Part shown: positions 45,913 through 57,121 of the stretch, piece after piece | Position numbering within the stretch: position 1 is the first letter of the stretch | How the letters are laid out: every line of letters begins with the position of its first letter | From: Escallonia rubra | Lineage: Eukaryota > Streptophyta > Magnoliopsida > Escalloniales > Escalloniaceae | Assembly: GCA_033065855.1 (NCBI GenBank) | Contig: JAVXUO010000192.1 | Span: 577,577-641,576 of the forward strand | DNA: 64,000 nucleotides | Direction: 5' to 3' | Translations under genes and position numbers: made by a program | Notes under the pieces: generated by a model | Database searches by the model: none | What the model was told of the DNA's origin: nothing | What the model saw: only the letters and a program-made list of their open reading frames with translations

Positions 45913-46155
45913 CATATATTGTCAAAAGGGATTACACTAGTCTCTACTGAGCCAAAGCAATCTTTTTTCGGTGAACCAAAGATCCTTACATTAAGGCTAT
46001 GCCTGTCAAAGAGAATATAAGTCCATGTATCTCTCTGTATTGACTTCATGAAGATGCAACCATTTCTGGAAAACCAAAACTGTCGAACTGTTGGAGTCAG
46101 ATCAACATGGTTTATTGTCTTTCCTCACGTGAGCTACTCCATGGGTCCCCTCATT

Positions 46156-46535
46156 CACTATAAGAAACAGGGTCTTTAGCGACCGCATTTCACGACTGCC
46201 ATAAGACGCGGTCGCTAAAGCATAATTTAGCGACCGCGCAGTAGGGGTGGTCGCTAAATCTAGTCAAAATTACAACCACCCCTATAACAGTCGCTAAATG
46301 CTAACTACTAAAGTCAGATCTCTCTCTCTCTCTCTTTCTCTCTCTTGTTGTGCATCCAAGCTGTGAAGTGAGTGAACTGTCGTTCATCCAACATGCACTG
46401 CCGTAAACCACTGTTATCCTCACTGCTGGAGACCAACCTATACAACCACGCCCACTCAGGCAGAGCCCACCTCGCTAAAAACCAGCTCACGACGCCTTGA
46501 AGTCACCTTGCCGCACTGTTGCCGGCCGTGCCACC
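46156..46535 (+). mobile_element. Left end of a second CACTA-like element
   Basis: Starts CACTATAAGAAACAGG, a CACTA-type end, with subterminal repeats TTTAGCGACCGC and GCGGTCGCTAAA in both orientations (46172-46300). It has a CT microsatellite and then GC-rich sequence. The chromovirus at 46536-63963 is inserted in it, and it probably continues from 63964. Its transposase is not in the window. Confidence 0.6.
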
Positions 46536-47226
46536 TGACACACGGTGGCCCTTGATGGCACAAATCAAACCGTGTGTGGCACTCGACTTGCCGCTTACAA
46601 GAAGAGTCCGCCAACTAATCCCAACAATTTAGAGCAAGCAGTGCATCAACATTGCATAAAACAGTGCACAAAGAGTAAATTTCAACACAAGGGCAAAACG
46701 GTCTCAAATATTCTCATTACTTCAATAACATCATTACAACTTAAAAGAATTTGATTGCATCCACAGTGTGCAATCTAGATAGACAGGCAAGCTAAAACAA
46801 AGTAAGGGACTCTCGGGTAAGGGTGTCTGGCGCAAGGCTACATGACCTCCCTTATAGTACCAAAAGGAGGAAAATCCTAAGTGACAGTAGTAGACGTTAC
46901 AATGTGCGAGAAGTTATAGTGCCCTTTTTTAGAGAAATACAACTCGAAATGACTTAAAATTTTACAGGGAAACTTAAATATATACAAGGGTGATCTCCAC
47001 CAAAATTGAACAAAAACGCATGCCTGAATCTTTGAATCTTCACGGTTGGCTTCTGGAGTGCACGGGTACTACAGTTGGGCGCACGTGCACTGTGCTTGAG
47101 GGGTGCATGGGCGCGAGTCTTGAGGAACTTACGAGGGCGTAGGGGCACTTGTTGGGAGGGCTAATGGGCGCTGTGCTAGACGGGCGTGGGGGCACAGTGC
47201 TTGGTGTCAAAGGGTAGCCCTTGACA
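46536..47226 (-). repeat. 3' LTR of the chromovirus
   Basis: Matches the LTR at 63250-63963 through CGTGTGTGGCACTC, AAGAAGAGTCCGCCAAC and GGGACTCTC.GGTAAGGGTG and beyond. A polypurine tract is adjacent (plus strand TTCTCCCCCACT, 47227-47238). It is shorter than the 5' copy by small indels near its outer end. Confidence 0.9.
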
Positions 47227-47249
47227 TTCTCCCCCACTAGAGCTGGTGA

Positions 47250-47411
47250 CGCCCTCGTCAACTTCTGCATATGGTAGGCTTCAATCTTGTCATTGTAGGC
47301 TGATAAGTTCGCTGCTCTTTCCCAAGTGTTCTCTTCTTCTATATAACCCTGCCACTTGACTAGGTACACCTGATGGCACTTGCGGGATGCTGTAATCACT
47401 CTATCATTCAA
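47250..47411 (-). pseudogene. Chromodomain at the integrase C-terminus
   Basis: The residues HQVYLVKWQGYIEEENTWER are a classical chromodomain core, with the aromatic Y and W and the ENTWE motif. In chromoviruses it directs integration to chromatin marks. It follows the integrase after an in-frame stop at about 47454. Confidence 0.8.
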
Positions 47412-47453
47412 AATAGATTGGGCAACTTGCTTTCCTGCTACTTTGGGTTTGAT

Positions 47454-48815
47454 TCATGGTCTCCTGATTTGGCCCCTTAAGGGGTTTGCTGCGTCTTCAT
47501 AAAATAGCTTCAGCATACTGACATGAAAGATAGGATGGAGCTGACGGCTCCACCAATGTGGCGGATTGACTTTGTAAGCCATCTTGCCAATGTTCTTTAG
47601 TATAGTCAAGGGTCCCTCATATTGCTGCAAAATACGAGAGTCTCTTCCCCTTTGAAATTTGCGATCTTGTAGCAGTAGCTTAACCATAACTTTGTCACCC
47701 ACGTTAAACTCTTGAGATCTCCTGTTCTTGTCAGCGTGCTTCTTCATTCTTCTGGCTGCTTTGTCAAGGTAGGAGTGAGCTAGATCTATATTCTACCTCC
47801 ATTCTTCGCTTATGGCCCTTGGAGACTTTCCCGTGTTGGGAACGTTTACTGTATGGGGCAGTAACGGTTGTTGTCCATTCACAATCTCAAAAGCACTTTT
47901 CCCTGTCGAAGAGCTTCTGCGTGAGTTGAAACATAGTTGGGCAACAACCAATAACTTTACCCAATTTTTCTATGTTGCACTGACGAAATGGTGGAGGTAC
48001 TCTTCTAGCATGGAATTGAACCACTCCGTCTGACCATCTGATTCTGGGTAATAGCTTGAACTCATCGAAAGTTGGGATCCGAATAACTTAAAGAGTTCAG
48101 TCCAAAAGTTTCAAGTGAAGCGGGAGTCCCGATCACTGACAATGTCTTGAGGCATGCCCCAATACTTCACCACATACTTAAAGAAAAGTTGCACCATGTC
48201 TTCAGCCGAGCAATACTTCGGTGTTGCGATAAAGTTTGCATACTTGCTAAACCGATCGACGACAATAAGAATTGTGCCTAAGTCTTCAACCTTCGGCAAA
48301 CCTGTGATGAAATCCAGTGACACACTCTCCCACGGTCTCTTGGGGACCGGCAGCGGTTGTAGTAACCCTGCTTTCTTCTTACGCTCCACCTTGTCCTGCT
48401 GACAAGTGAGGCACCTCTTCACATATTCCTGCACTTCATCGCCTATTTGGGGCCAGTAGTAACCCTATTGAAGGATAGCTAACATCCTTTCCCCTCCGGC
48501 ATGGCCTGCCCAAAAGGTGTCACGACATTCTCGAATCAATGTTCGTCTCAGATCATTAACTCTGGGGACGTATACCCGCCTTCCTTTGGTCATCAATAAA
48601 CCATCTTCTTGCCAAAACTGTCGAGTTTTACCTCTCTCGACCAGTTTCAACAGTTGTTGGGCTACCGGGTCCCTGGTGAGGGCATTCCTGATCTTCTTTC
48701 CGATGTTGATGGCAACTTGGTTGTCTGCTCTAACAATAGCATTCATGGCCATCAATGCCACCTGATCTAGTTCGGCTCTTCTGCCGAGGGCGTCCGCTAC
48801 ACTATTGGTTGAGCC
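47454..48815 (-). pseudogene. Chromovirus integrase, degenerate
   Basis: Pieces in order: GRRVYVPRVNDLRR and AGHAGGERML (zinc-binding), YVKRCLTCQQDK, the catalytic core with SLDFITGLPK, ILIVVDRFSKYA and DIVSDRDSRFT, then an ESDGQTEW-type segment, and the C-terminal DKVMVKLLLQDRKFQRG to LHPIFHVSML. D-D-E positions can be followed, but stops interrupt after LAILQ (48465), after DRDSRFT (48111) and again near 47815 and 47454. Confidence 0.85.
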
Positions 48816-50107
48816 TGCCCTATATTCGAGCAGAAAGTTGAACTCTGGCAAAAGTTCCTGCCATCTGGCCTATTTTGAGGTGAGCTTAGATTGACTCAAG
48901 AAGTGGCTCACTGCAGTGTTGTTTGTCCGCACTACAAATCTAGAACCAAGTTGGTAGTGCCTCCAAACTCTGAGACAATGGACTACCGCGAGCAACTCTT
49001 TCTCATAACGACGTTCTGCCTCGTTGAGCTTCCTACTCTCGTATGCCACCGGGTGGCATTCTTGCATTAGAACCCCTCATAGTGCAAAGTCAGAAGCATC
49101 TGTATGTACTTCGAAGGACTTTGACACATCGGGGAGAACAAGTACTAGATCTTCAGACATAGCCGCTTCATGGCCGAGAAGGCCGATTGACAGTCCTTGG
49201 ACCATTCCCAAACTTTGCTCTTCTTCAAAAGTTCGGTTAAGGGATGGGCCATTCTTGCGTACTCTCGAACAAATTTCCTGTAATAGTTGGTCAATCCTAG
49301 GAAAGATCTCAGTTCTGAAACATTAGTTGGTGGCTGCCACTCTTGTATCACTTGAACTTTAGCTGAGTCCATCCTTATCTGATCCTGTTCTATCACATAT
49401 CCCAAGAATTTAATCTTGGTCTGGGCAAAACTGCATTTCGACAGCTTCACATATTGCTCGTGCTCCCTCAGTCGGGTAAGCACCTTCCTCAAGTGCTTCA
49501 GATGCTCGTCCATGCTGGAACTGTATATCACAATATCATCGAGATACACCACTACAAAATCGTCAATGTAGTCCCGCAGAACCTGATTCATCAAAGTGCA
49601 AAACGTGGCCGGGGTGTTGGTCAAGCCGAACGACATGACTAGGAACTCATGCGCACCGTATCTAGTGACGCAAGTTGTCTTCGCCTCATCACCTTCGGCG
49701 ACTAGGACCTGCCAATACCCAGACTTCAAGTCCAACTTGGTAAATACTCTTGCCTTGCTGAGCTGATGAAAACAATCGACAACTAAAGGGATAGGATACT
49801 TGTTCTGAATAGTCACTTTGTTTAACACTCTATAGTCGACACACATCCGCAAGGAACCATCTTGTTTCTTCTGGAAGAGGACTAGTGAACCATAAGGTGA
49901 CTTCGCCGGAGTGATCAAACTCGTATCTAATAACTCCGTCAATTGTTTTCTAAGTTCAGCAAGTTCTGGTTGTGACATCAGATAGGGGGCCCGGGCGGGT
50001 GGCTTCGTGCCCGGCACGAGCTCAATCTCATGGTCAATTGCCCTTCTGGGTGGCAATTTTTTCGGTAACTCATCAGGCATCACATCTTCAAATTCGTTTA
50101 AAATCAC
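48465..50107 (-). pseudogene. Chromovirus reverse transcriptase and RNase H, mostly open
   Basis: A 320-codon frame (50107-49145) carries RT motifs SPYGSLVLFQKKQDGSLRMC, LDLKSGYWQV, the MSFGLTNTPATF block and an intact catalytic YLDDIVIYS, then the connection domain (FLGLTNYYRKFV). RNase H follows in shifted frames with HPVAYESRKLNEAERRYE and RAGSTNSVADALGRR. The RT core itself is undamaged; the junction to RNase H near 49100 is not. Confidence 0.88.
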
Positions 50108-50152
50108 TTTAACATCTTTGGGTAATGGTCCTGATACTTCTTCAATCTCGTC

Positions 50153-50665
50153 TCACCGTAACATGGCAAGGTATGTTGTTTCATCTCGTTTTAATCCTTT
50201 CTTCAACTTGAGGGCTGAGATAGAACGCTCTCCAGCCCTAGGAGATATAGTCGGGATGACACACAGTTTATTCCCCAGCATGGCCAGAGAGTTGGTGCAT
50301 GGCATCACTGTGGTCTTTGTGTCGCGTAAAAACTCCAATCCAAGGATCAGTTTAAAGTCGTCCATGGTAACTACTGAAAAGTTGGTCCTTCCTTCGTATG
50401 GGCCAATCTTGATCAAAACGGATCTCGTTATCCCCGACACTGGCTGGGCAGCAGAATTGATAGCCTTTACCCGTCCGTATCCTTTTTCTAGAGTTAGACC
50501 CAATCTTTCCACTTCTGTGCTTGAAATAAAGTTATGTGTAGCTCTTGTGTCCACCATGGTCCTGATGGCCTTCCCGTTAACCTTGATGTCCACATACATC
50601 AAGCCTTTCCCTTGTACGTCACCCTTTTTCCTTGGCGGCGTGTCCTTAGGTTTTTCTCCATTCAC
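50153..50665 (-). pseudogene. Chromovirus protease domain with altered active site
   Basis: 170 open codons contain the retropepsin-like fold segment VDIKVNGKAIRTMVDTRATHNFIS by position. The expected D-T-G-A is D-T-R-A, so the flexible glycine is replaced. A downstream LILGLEFLRD matches the second conserved motif. Gly-to-Arg at this site should abolish activity. Confidence 0.75.
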
Positions 50666-52139
50666 GTTCCCAACTTATGTTGTTACAGCGTTACACCACT
50701 GAGAAAAGGCCCCAACGGCGTCTTCCTATTCATAATCTTGCATGTCTGGCTCTTCCTCTGTTGGTGGTTGTTCCCAACCTATTTTGGTCATACCCAAGGG
50801 CCCAATAGGAGTCCTATTTCACGCGAACACGTCGACATTGTCAACGGTCAATTTTCCAACGCATCAAACCTGTCAGCGCCCGCGCGCCCAAGACACGTGT
50901 TTTTCTCGTTCCGCGCGCTTCGTGCGTGACTTAGTCATTTTATTTCGCGTCGACGTCACTAATGCTAGCGCGATCGTCACACCGAGACCATCCGAACACC
51001 TTTTCATAAAAAATATCGGCCGACGGCGCATTTGGAGAAACGGGGTCAAGGGGGAAAATGGCCTTGGCCAACCCCAGGGGGTCGGCCTCGGCCTTCCCCA
51101 GGCCATAGGGGTCGGCCTCGGCCTCCTGGGGGGCTTGGCCTTAGCCACTTTCCCCCGGTGGTTCACCCCTTTCCCGCATACCCCTTTTTCGTACTTCTTT
51201 CCCCTTGTATGCTTTGTACGTAACCTTGGCACCTTGATCGCTATGTGGGTACAATTCTTGGCAACACGTTCGTCATAACTCAACTTCCAGATTCGTCATT
51301 GCTTGTCAAAACACCTACCGACGGCGCGCCCAAAGTTCACAAAAGGAGAAGTGACCTTGGGCCCCGAAAATGGAAGATGGCCAAATGGCCTTGGCCAGCC
51401 CCAGGGGGTCGGCCTCGGCCTTCCCCAGACCATGGGGGTCGGCCTCGGCCTCCTGGAGGGCTTGGCCTAGGCCATTTTCCCCCGGTGGTTCACCCCTCTG
51501 CGCAAACCCCTTTTCGCACTTTTTTCACTTCGTATGCTTTGCACGTGACTTTGACATCTCGTTCGTCATGTAGGTACGATTCACGTCAACACGCTTGTCA
51601 TAATGCAACTTTTGGATTTGTCTTTGCTCATCAAACCACCTACCGTCGGCGCGCCCGAAGTTCACCAAGAGGGGGGAGTGGCCTTGGGCTCCTTCATGGG
51701 AGTTGGCCATTTGGCCTTGGCCAACCCCAGGGGGTCGGCCTCGGCCTTCCCCATGCCTAGGGGGCCGGCCTCGGCCTCCACGAGGGGTTAGCCTTGGCCT
51801 TCCCCCCATTTTGGCCAATGGTCTCCTCTCCCGCGCGCACTTGCTTTCTCGAGTCTTTGCACCTCCGCGATGTTTACGGACGTTCGTACATCAACCTCGC
51901 GACGTTCGTCGTGCATCAACCTCACGACGTCCGTCGTGCATCAACCTTGGGACGTCCGTCGTCCATGACCGCACACCGCTCCTGCGATGCCCATCGCCCA
52001 AAGTCGCGCACTATCACCGAATGACCCGTCGCCGACGACCGCATACCATAACTACCAACTTTGTCATTACTATATGTTGCATTCATTATCTTGTTATGAC
52101 AGGCACACTCAGCTCACATCTCGTCTTCGGGACACCCGA

Positions 52140-52560
52140 TGTGCGCCCTCGCGCCATCGTCATGATACGTGCCCCCGGCACCAAGTATTGCTCCGCGACG
52201 TTCGTCGCCGCGCCCTCGCGCCATTCTCATGATACGTGCCCCGGCACCAACTATTGCTCCGCGACGTTCGTCGCCGCGCCCTCGCGCCATCGTCATGATA
52301 CGTGCCCCCGGCGCCAAGTATTGCTTCGCGACGTTCGTCGTCGCACCACTTTCATAACACGTGCCCCGGTACCAAGTATTGCTCCGCGACGTTCGTCGCC
52401 GCGCCCTTGCGCCATTCTCATGATACGTGCCCCGGCACCAAATATTGCTCCGCGACGTTCGTCGCCGCGCCCCTGCGCCGTTCTCATGATACGTGCCCTG
52501 GCATCAAGTATTGCTTCACGACGATCGTCGCCGCACCACTTTCACAACACGTGCCCCAGG
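52140..52560 (+). repeat. ~64-bp tandem repeat in the 5' LTR
   Basis: The unit contains CATGATACGTGCCCC, then CACCAAGTATTGCTCCGCGA, then CGTTCGTCGCCGCGCC. About six copies, some with Ser-to-Thr-type single base changes. The same array occurs at 60195-60640. Confidence 0.85.
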
Positions 52561-52621
52561 CACCAGGTATTGTTTCGTGCTATAGGCACCGCGCTCATGC
52601 GCCACAATCATGTTGCATGCT

Positions 52622-53385
52622 ACCGGGATGGGCTCACAACCTTATAGCCATCGCCGTCTCAATCATAAGGGGGGCTTCGGCCTCGTACCGGGATGGGCTC
52701 ACAACCTTATAGCCATCGCCGTCTCAATCAAAAGGGGGGCTTTGGCCTCGTACCGGGATGGGCTCACAACCTTATAGCCATCGCCGTCTCAATAAAAATG
52801 GGGGCTTCGGCCTCGTACCGGGATGGGCTCACAACTTTATAGCCATTGTCGTCTCAATCAAAAGGGGGGCTTCGGCCTCGTACCGGGATGGGCTCACAAC
52901 CTTATAGCCATCGCCGTCTCAATCACAAGGGGGCTTCGGCCTCGTACCGGGATGGGCTCACAACCTTATAGCCATCGCCGTCTCAATCAAAAGGGGGGCT
53001 TCGGCCTCGTACCGGGATGAGCTCACAACCTTATAGCCATCGCCGTCTCAATCACAAGGGGGCTTCGGCCTCGTACCGGGATGGGCTCACAACCTTATAG
53101 CCATCGCCGTCTCAATCAAAAGGGGGGCTTCGGCCTCGTACCGGGATGAGCTCACAACCTTATAGCCATCGCCGTCTCAATCACAAGGGGGCTTCGGCCT
53201 CGTACCGGGATAGGCTCACAACCTTATAGCCATCGCCGTCTCAATCACAAGGGGGCTTCGGCCTCGTACCGGGATGGGCTCACAACCTTATAGCCATCAC
53301 CGTCTCAATCACAAGGGGGCTTCGACCCTCGTACCGGGATGGGCTCACAACCTCATAGCCATCGCCGTCACAGTCACAGGGGGCT
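52622..53385 (+). repeat. ~60-bp tandem array, 12 units (5' LTR)
   Basis: Each unit reads ACCGGGATGGGCTCACAACC, then TTATAGCCATCGCCGTCTCA, then ATCAAAAGGGGGGCTTCGGC. Units vary by 1-3 bp in length in the A/G run. Twelve units lie here against eleven at 60683-61384 in the 3' LTR. Confidence 0.9.
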
Positions 53386-53833
53386 CCGACACAAGGACCC
53401 TTCGCCACGGACTCGGAGCACTGAGCTGCGACCATGTCCGCTCATGTTACCATTGATCATCGACACCACCAGGACAATGACCCCCGGGTCACTCCGGGAC
53501 GGGAGCAGGTCCTCGGAGGGCATCGCGCCTAGTCCGCCTGGCAGTTGGCTACAGGGGTAACCCTCACCGCTGTCAGGTTCTCCGCGCATCTCTTGACGCA
53601 CCTCATGGGATTCAGTAAGGGCTTGGATTGGTGGCTGGGGCAACGGGCTTACTCTGATCATGCTACCGCGGTGTGGTCAGTCTTCTCAGACAGGTAGAGC
53701 GACGCTGTGCGAGGCAGGCAACGCAAATTTGGAAACCGGCAGTCCAACGGAGAATTGGTATTTTGGGACCCACTGGTGACGTGCCACTCCCTGGGGACGA
53801 CATGTGGCATTTATGACATAAGCACTTTGTTTC

Positions 53834-53843
53834 CTATAAATAG
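53834..53843 (+). promoter_or_regulatory. LTR TATA box
   Basis: CTATAAATAG in an AT-rich dip of an otherwise GC-rich LTR, conserved at 61833-61842 and, inverted, at 43509-43518 in the solo LTR. Likely the U3/R promoter, with transcription beginning about 30 bp downstream. Confidence 0.65.
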
Positions 53844-54197
53844 TGAACTTTACAACTCAAAAGGGACTTCTTCTTCATTCTCACAAAAATCACTTTCTCA
53901 CTCTAGAATTGGAGAGCTCTTGGATTCTAGAGAGAGAAACATAAAATTGGACATAGCTTAAGATCGTAACATTGGACCTCGACTCGGACCCTGACTTGGA
54001 CTATCGACTGCCGGCCCTGTTCGTCTTAGCTTTGCCTTCGCAGCACTGCCATTCCTCACGGCCTGTCTGGGAAGCCTTGCTCTCAGCCCTTACTCCATCC
54101 TTGCTGTCTCTCACTTTGCATACTTGGAAGCTGACACGGACTGCAGCCTTTGTGGCACCTCCACGTAAGTAAGAACCCACTTTCCTTGGCATCATTT

Positions 54198-54217
54198 TGG
54201 CGACTCCGCTGGGGAGG
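54198..54217 (+). other. tRNA-Arg primer-binding site
   Basis: TGGCGACTCCGCTGGGGAGG begins 4 bp (TTT plus one) after the LTR end. Its complement matches the 3' end of plant tRNA-Arg(ACG) with one mismatch, as I recall that tRNA. This PBS type is known from Ogre-like elements. Confidence 0.7.
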
Positions 54218-54261
54218 TGAGCATCGTACTGCAGTCTGTCTATCTTCCGTACTCAGTCTCT

Positions 54262-56001
54262 ATGCCTAGACAACGAAAAGTTACGAGGGCTGCCAGCCAG
54301 GGCCTTATCCATGCCGTGCAAGAAGAGGACCACTCAGGTGAACAAGAGGGGACCAGTGCTGTGCGTCCCCAAGACCAGCCACAAACTACCGCACCTGACA
54401 TACAAGTTGCAGTCAATGCGGCCATCCAGCAGTTTTCGCCCACTATAGCCACTCTTATGACAGCCATGGTAGAAATGCAAAAATCAATCCAAGTCTTGAC
54501 TTCACAATCACCAATTTCCCAAAGCCTTAGAGCTCTGCACCCTGTGCCCATTACTCACCCCATGTTATCCCAAGATCCAGGTTTGGCCCATCCTGCTCAT
54601 ATGCAACCTTCAAGGCCTGGGCTAGTTTTGGACACTGCTCAGGTCCCAGTGTCGCGACCACCGCTGCCTTGGTCCTCCGGGCCCTCGACAGTAGGACTCG
54701 CGGCACCTCAGCCCCCGGCGCCACGCCTTGCCCTTGCTCGAAGCACTTCGGAGACTCACGAATCAATTGAGATGGAGCCTAACCCGAACATAACTAGTCG
54801 AAACCTAAACACAAGTCATTCCCCCGGCTTACTCCAGTCGACCTTTCCTGACGACCGGCCTCCAGCAGCTGACACTACCCATGTACAAACCATGCCCCAA
54901 CAAGTTGCTCACCACCACCAACCCCTCTCTACCATCGTCATCCCCTCAATGCCTCAGGTTGTACCGTCTGGGGGCTCTGGTGCTCAGATCATCACGACAG
55001 GGCACAAACCCTCACATCCGTCGTACGTCACCAAGCATGACCTTGATGCCCTCCTTCACCGTCTCAAGCAGTCATCCTTACCCCACTCCCCCTCTAAGTT
55101 GTCAGGCCATGCTCCCTACTCTGGCAGCCTCGCTACCAAGCCTTACCCCGTCAAGTACAAGCAACCATCCTTCACTTTGTTCAATGGCAAAGAGGGCAAC
55201 GCCCGCGAGCACCTCACCCGTTTTGCTGGCTCCCTGGAGCACTTCGGGGAGGACGACACTTTGAAGCTTCGAGAATTTCACAAGTCCCTGACTGGCCTCG
55301 CCTACTCTTGGTATCACCAGATTCCCGACAGTACTATCCACTCATGGTCCGACATGGTCCAGCTCTTCCTTGACAAATTTCACTATGAGACGGAACGTGT
55401 GACCATCGTTGACATCGCCGGAATCCGTCAGAACCCCGGGGAAGACCTCAACACCTATGTTACGCGATTTCATCACAAGTGCTTAGAGTGCACTGACTTC
55501 AGCAAGGATGAAACCCTTGTGCCCATTTGTATCAAGAACATGAATGACATCTACAAGGTCTACCTTGAAAACCTTCAGCTTCGATCTTGGGGACATCTTA
55601 AGGAAGCTGCATGACGCACCTACGATTCGGTCGGTCCGTCAAAGACCCCAAAGCCCCAACCTCATATTGCCTTGGCCGCGACGATGGAAGCAGCTAGTAA
55701 CGACGACAACAGCCGCAAGCGTCAGTCCCAAGGAAGGGACGGGCGTCCTGACAAGAGAGGGCAGCCGATGCCTACCCCGGACTACCCGTGTGACTTGAAG
55801 ATTGTTAGAACTCTCCTCGAGACATGGATCGATGACAATGCCATAACCCTGCCCAATGTCGACAATGAACCTACCCCGGAAGACTTAGCCCATCACAACT
55901 ACTGCCCCTATCATCGAAAGGTCGGTCATGGCCTCAAGTGGTGCAGGGGCCTCAAGTTTGTCTTCGCCGACAAGATTGCGTCCGGAGAGCTCAAACTCTA
56001 A
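54262..56001 (+). pseudogene. Gag protein, single in-frame TGA
   Basis: The best start is the ATG at 54262 (MPRQRKVTRAASQ), 45 bp after the PBS. Residues about 50-280 are Pro/Gln/Ser-rich. The gag core follows with PSFTLFNGKEGNAREHLTRF, FHKSLTGLAYSWYHQIP and FLDKFHYETERVTI (about 310-430). A TGA at 55612-55614, after HLKEAA, interrupts the frame. The same frame continues to a knuckle-like C-x2-H-x3-G-H-x4-C (CPYHRKVGHGLKWC) and stops at 56001. CGA to TGA would explain the stop. Gag would assemble particles and package RNA. Confidence 0.8.
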
Positions 56002-57078
56002 GTACGGGACGTATGACCTACCCGACCAAGCCTTGGCATGCCTTAGTGCATTTTCCACACTTGTAATTTTTTCGTTCATTTTGCAAGTTTCCATGTACAT
56101 CATACCCATGTATCAAGGCATGCTGCCTATCCTTCGTTATCAATGAAGTTACATTTTCCAGACTTAGAAAATTTTCAAGCTACATTGCTCTTGCACAAGT
56201 CTATTGATATCACCCTTCATGCCATCACCCACTCCCTTGGGGGCTTCACCCCTTCCCAATCCCTTCGGCCTCACATTGCAACGACTTGGTACGTGGTGCG
56301 CGGGGTGGCTCGAGCCCGTTACTACGGTCGCATCATCATCCTCCATCTACTTTTCTTGACACTTAGGAAAAAAAATTCATTTTTTTTCGCACCGGTCATC
56401 GATGATCATCCTCAGTGGTCTCCCTCGGCATCCTTGTCTCGGCCCAACACTTAGAAAAAATTTCATTTTTTTCGCAACCGATCATCGATGATCATCCTCA
56501 GCGGCCTCCCTTAGCATCCTTGCCCGACCGAGCTCAAAATTTTTTTTCAACACTTAGAAAAAATTTCAAGTTTTTCATCTTCCCTACTACTCTCCACATT
56601 CAAGCTCTCATCACTCTCCCTCTCACATTTTCCTCTCCTCCCTCACCATCCAACACCTCATCACCCTTTCCTCACTTCACACAAATTTCATACTTCCACC
56701 ATCCCACTTCTCTCATTCTCTTCTTGTGCATTATGAAAAAAAAGAAAAGTCATTGGGGGTTCCCTCTCCTTATGGAGGCCAACCAAAAAAAAAAAAATTT
56801 TTTTTTTGGGCCCCCCCACCCCACCCCACCCCATCACCCCCCCACCCCACCCAGGCGCCTGGGCAGCCCCAAATTCGGGCAGTCCCCTTCCCACCCCTCC
56901 ATGTGGGTCTTCCCCACTCTCTCTTCCCACATTGAATTCCCTCTCTCCATTTTTCTCTCTCCCATCACTTTCAACTTTTTACTTTTTCTCTTTCTGCTTC
57001 TTACATCACTCAACATATTTTTCCTCACTCTTCCCTCACTACCCGAGACACCATTCCCCCATTTCCCTACTTTATACA

Positions 57079-57121
<43 letters not shown>

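Larger units (their letters stand above)
40800..46155 (-). pseudogene. DEAH11/12-like RBR helicase C-terminal region, broken by insertions
   Basis: Read leftward: 46049-45913 (YILFDRHSLNVRIFGSPK), then after the solo LTR 43170-42848 (LRGGLLPPDLMKRVVEKFGPDLHG, LGAEFTLNTRHHVIFMHG). Next is 42803-42534 with ALILLTDLRFLLSNDKLEEL and the IBR-type zinc ligands FCPSPDCP...FFCGACYVETCTKCHLEYH. After the hAT element, 40919-40800 gives SCEKYREFK and DPDSSLKEWCKGKEHVKNC. This order matches the C-terminal RING-IBR part of plant DEAH11/DEAH12 proteins. The final ligands are lost and stops occur. The DEAH helicase core is not in the window. Confidence 0.75.
50769..54194 (+). repeat. 5' LTR of the gag-only element (3.4 kb)
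   Basis: It contains, in order, the GGCCTTGGCC/GGCCTCGGCC-rich block (51060-51800), CGTTCGTCG-type repeats, a ~64-bp repeat array (52140-52560), a ~60-bp tandem array (52622-53385) and the promoter with CTATAAATAG (53834-53843). Open frames across it are repeat artefacts. Confidence 0.92.

Noticed and set aside
52140-53385. CRISPR-like regular repeats
   Set aside because: Units are contiguous tandem copies with no unique spacers, inside a plant LTR.
50742-53456. Long frames (178, 171, 314 codons) over the 5' LTR
   Set aside because: They run through GGCC-rich and tandem-repeat DNA, recur in the other LTR and change with each indel; open by composition only.
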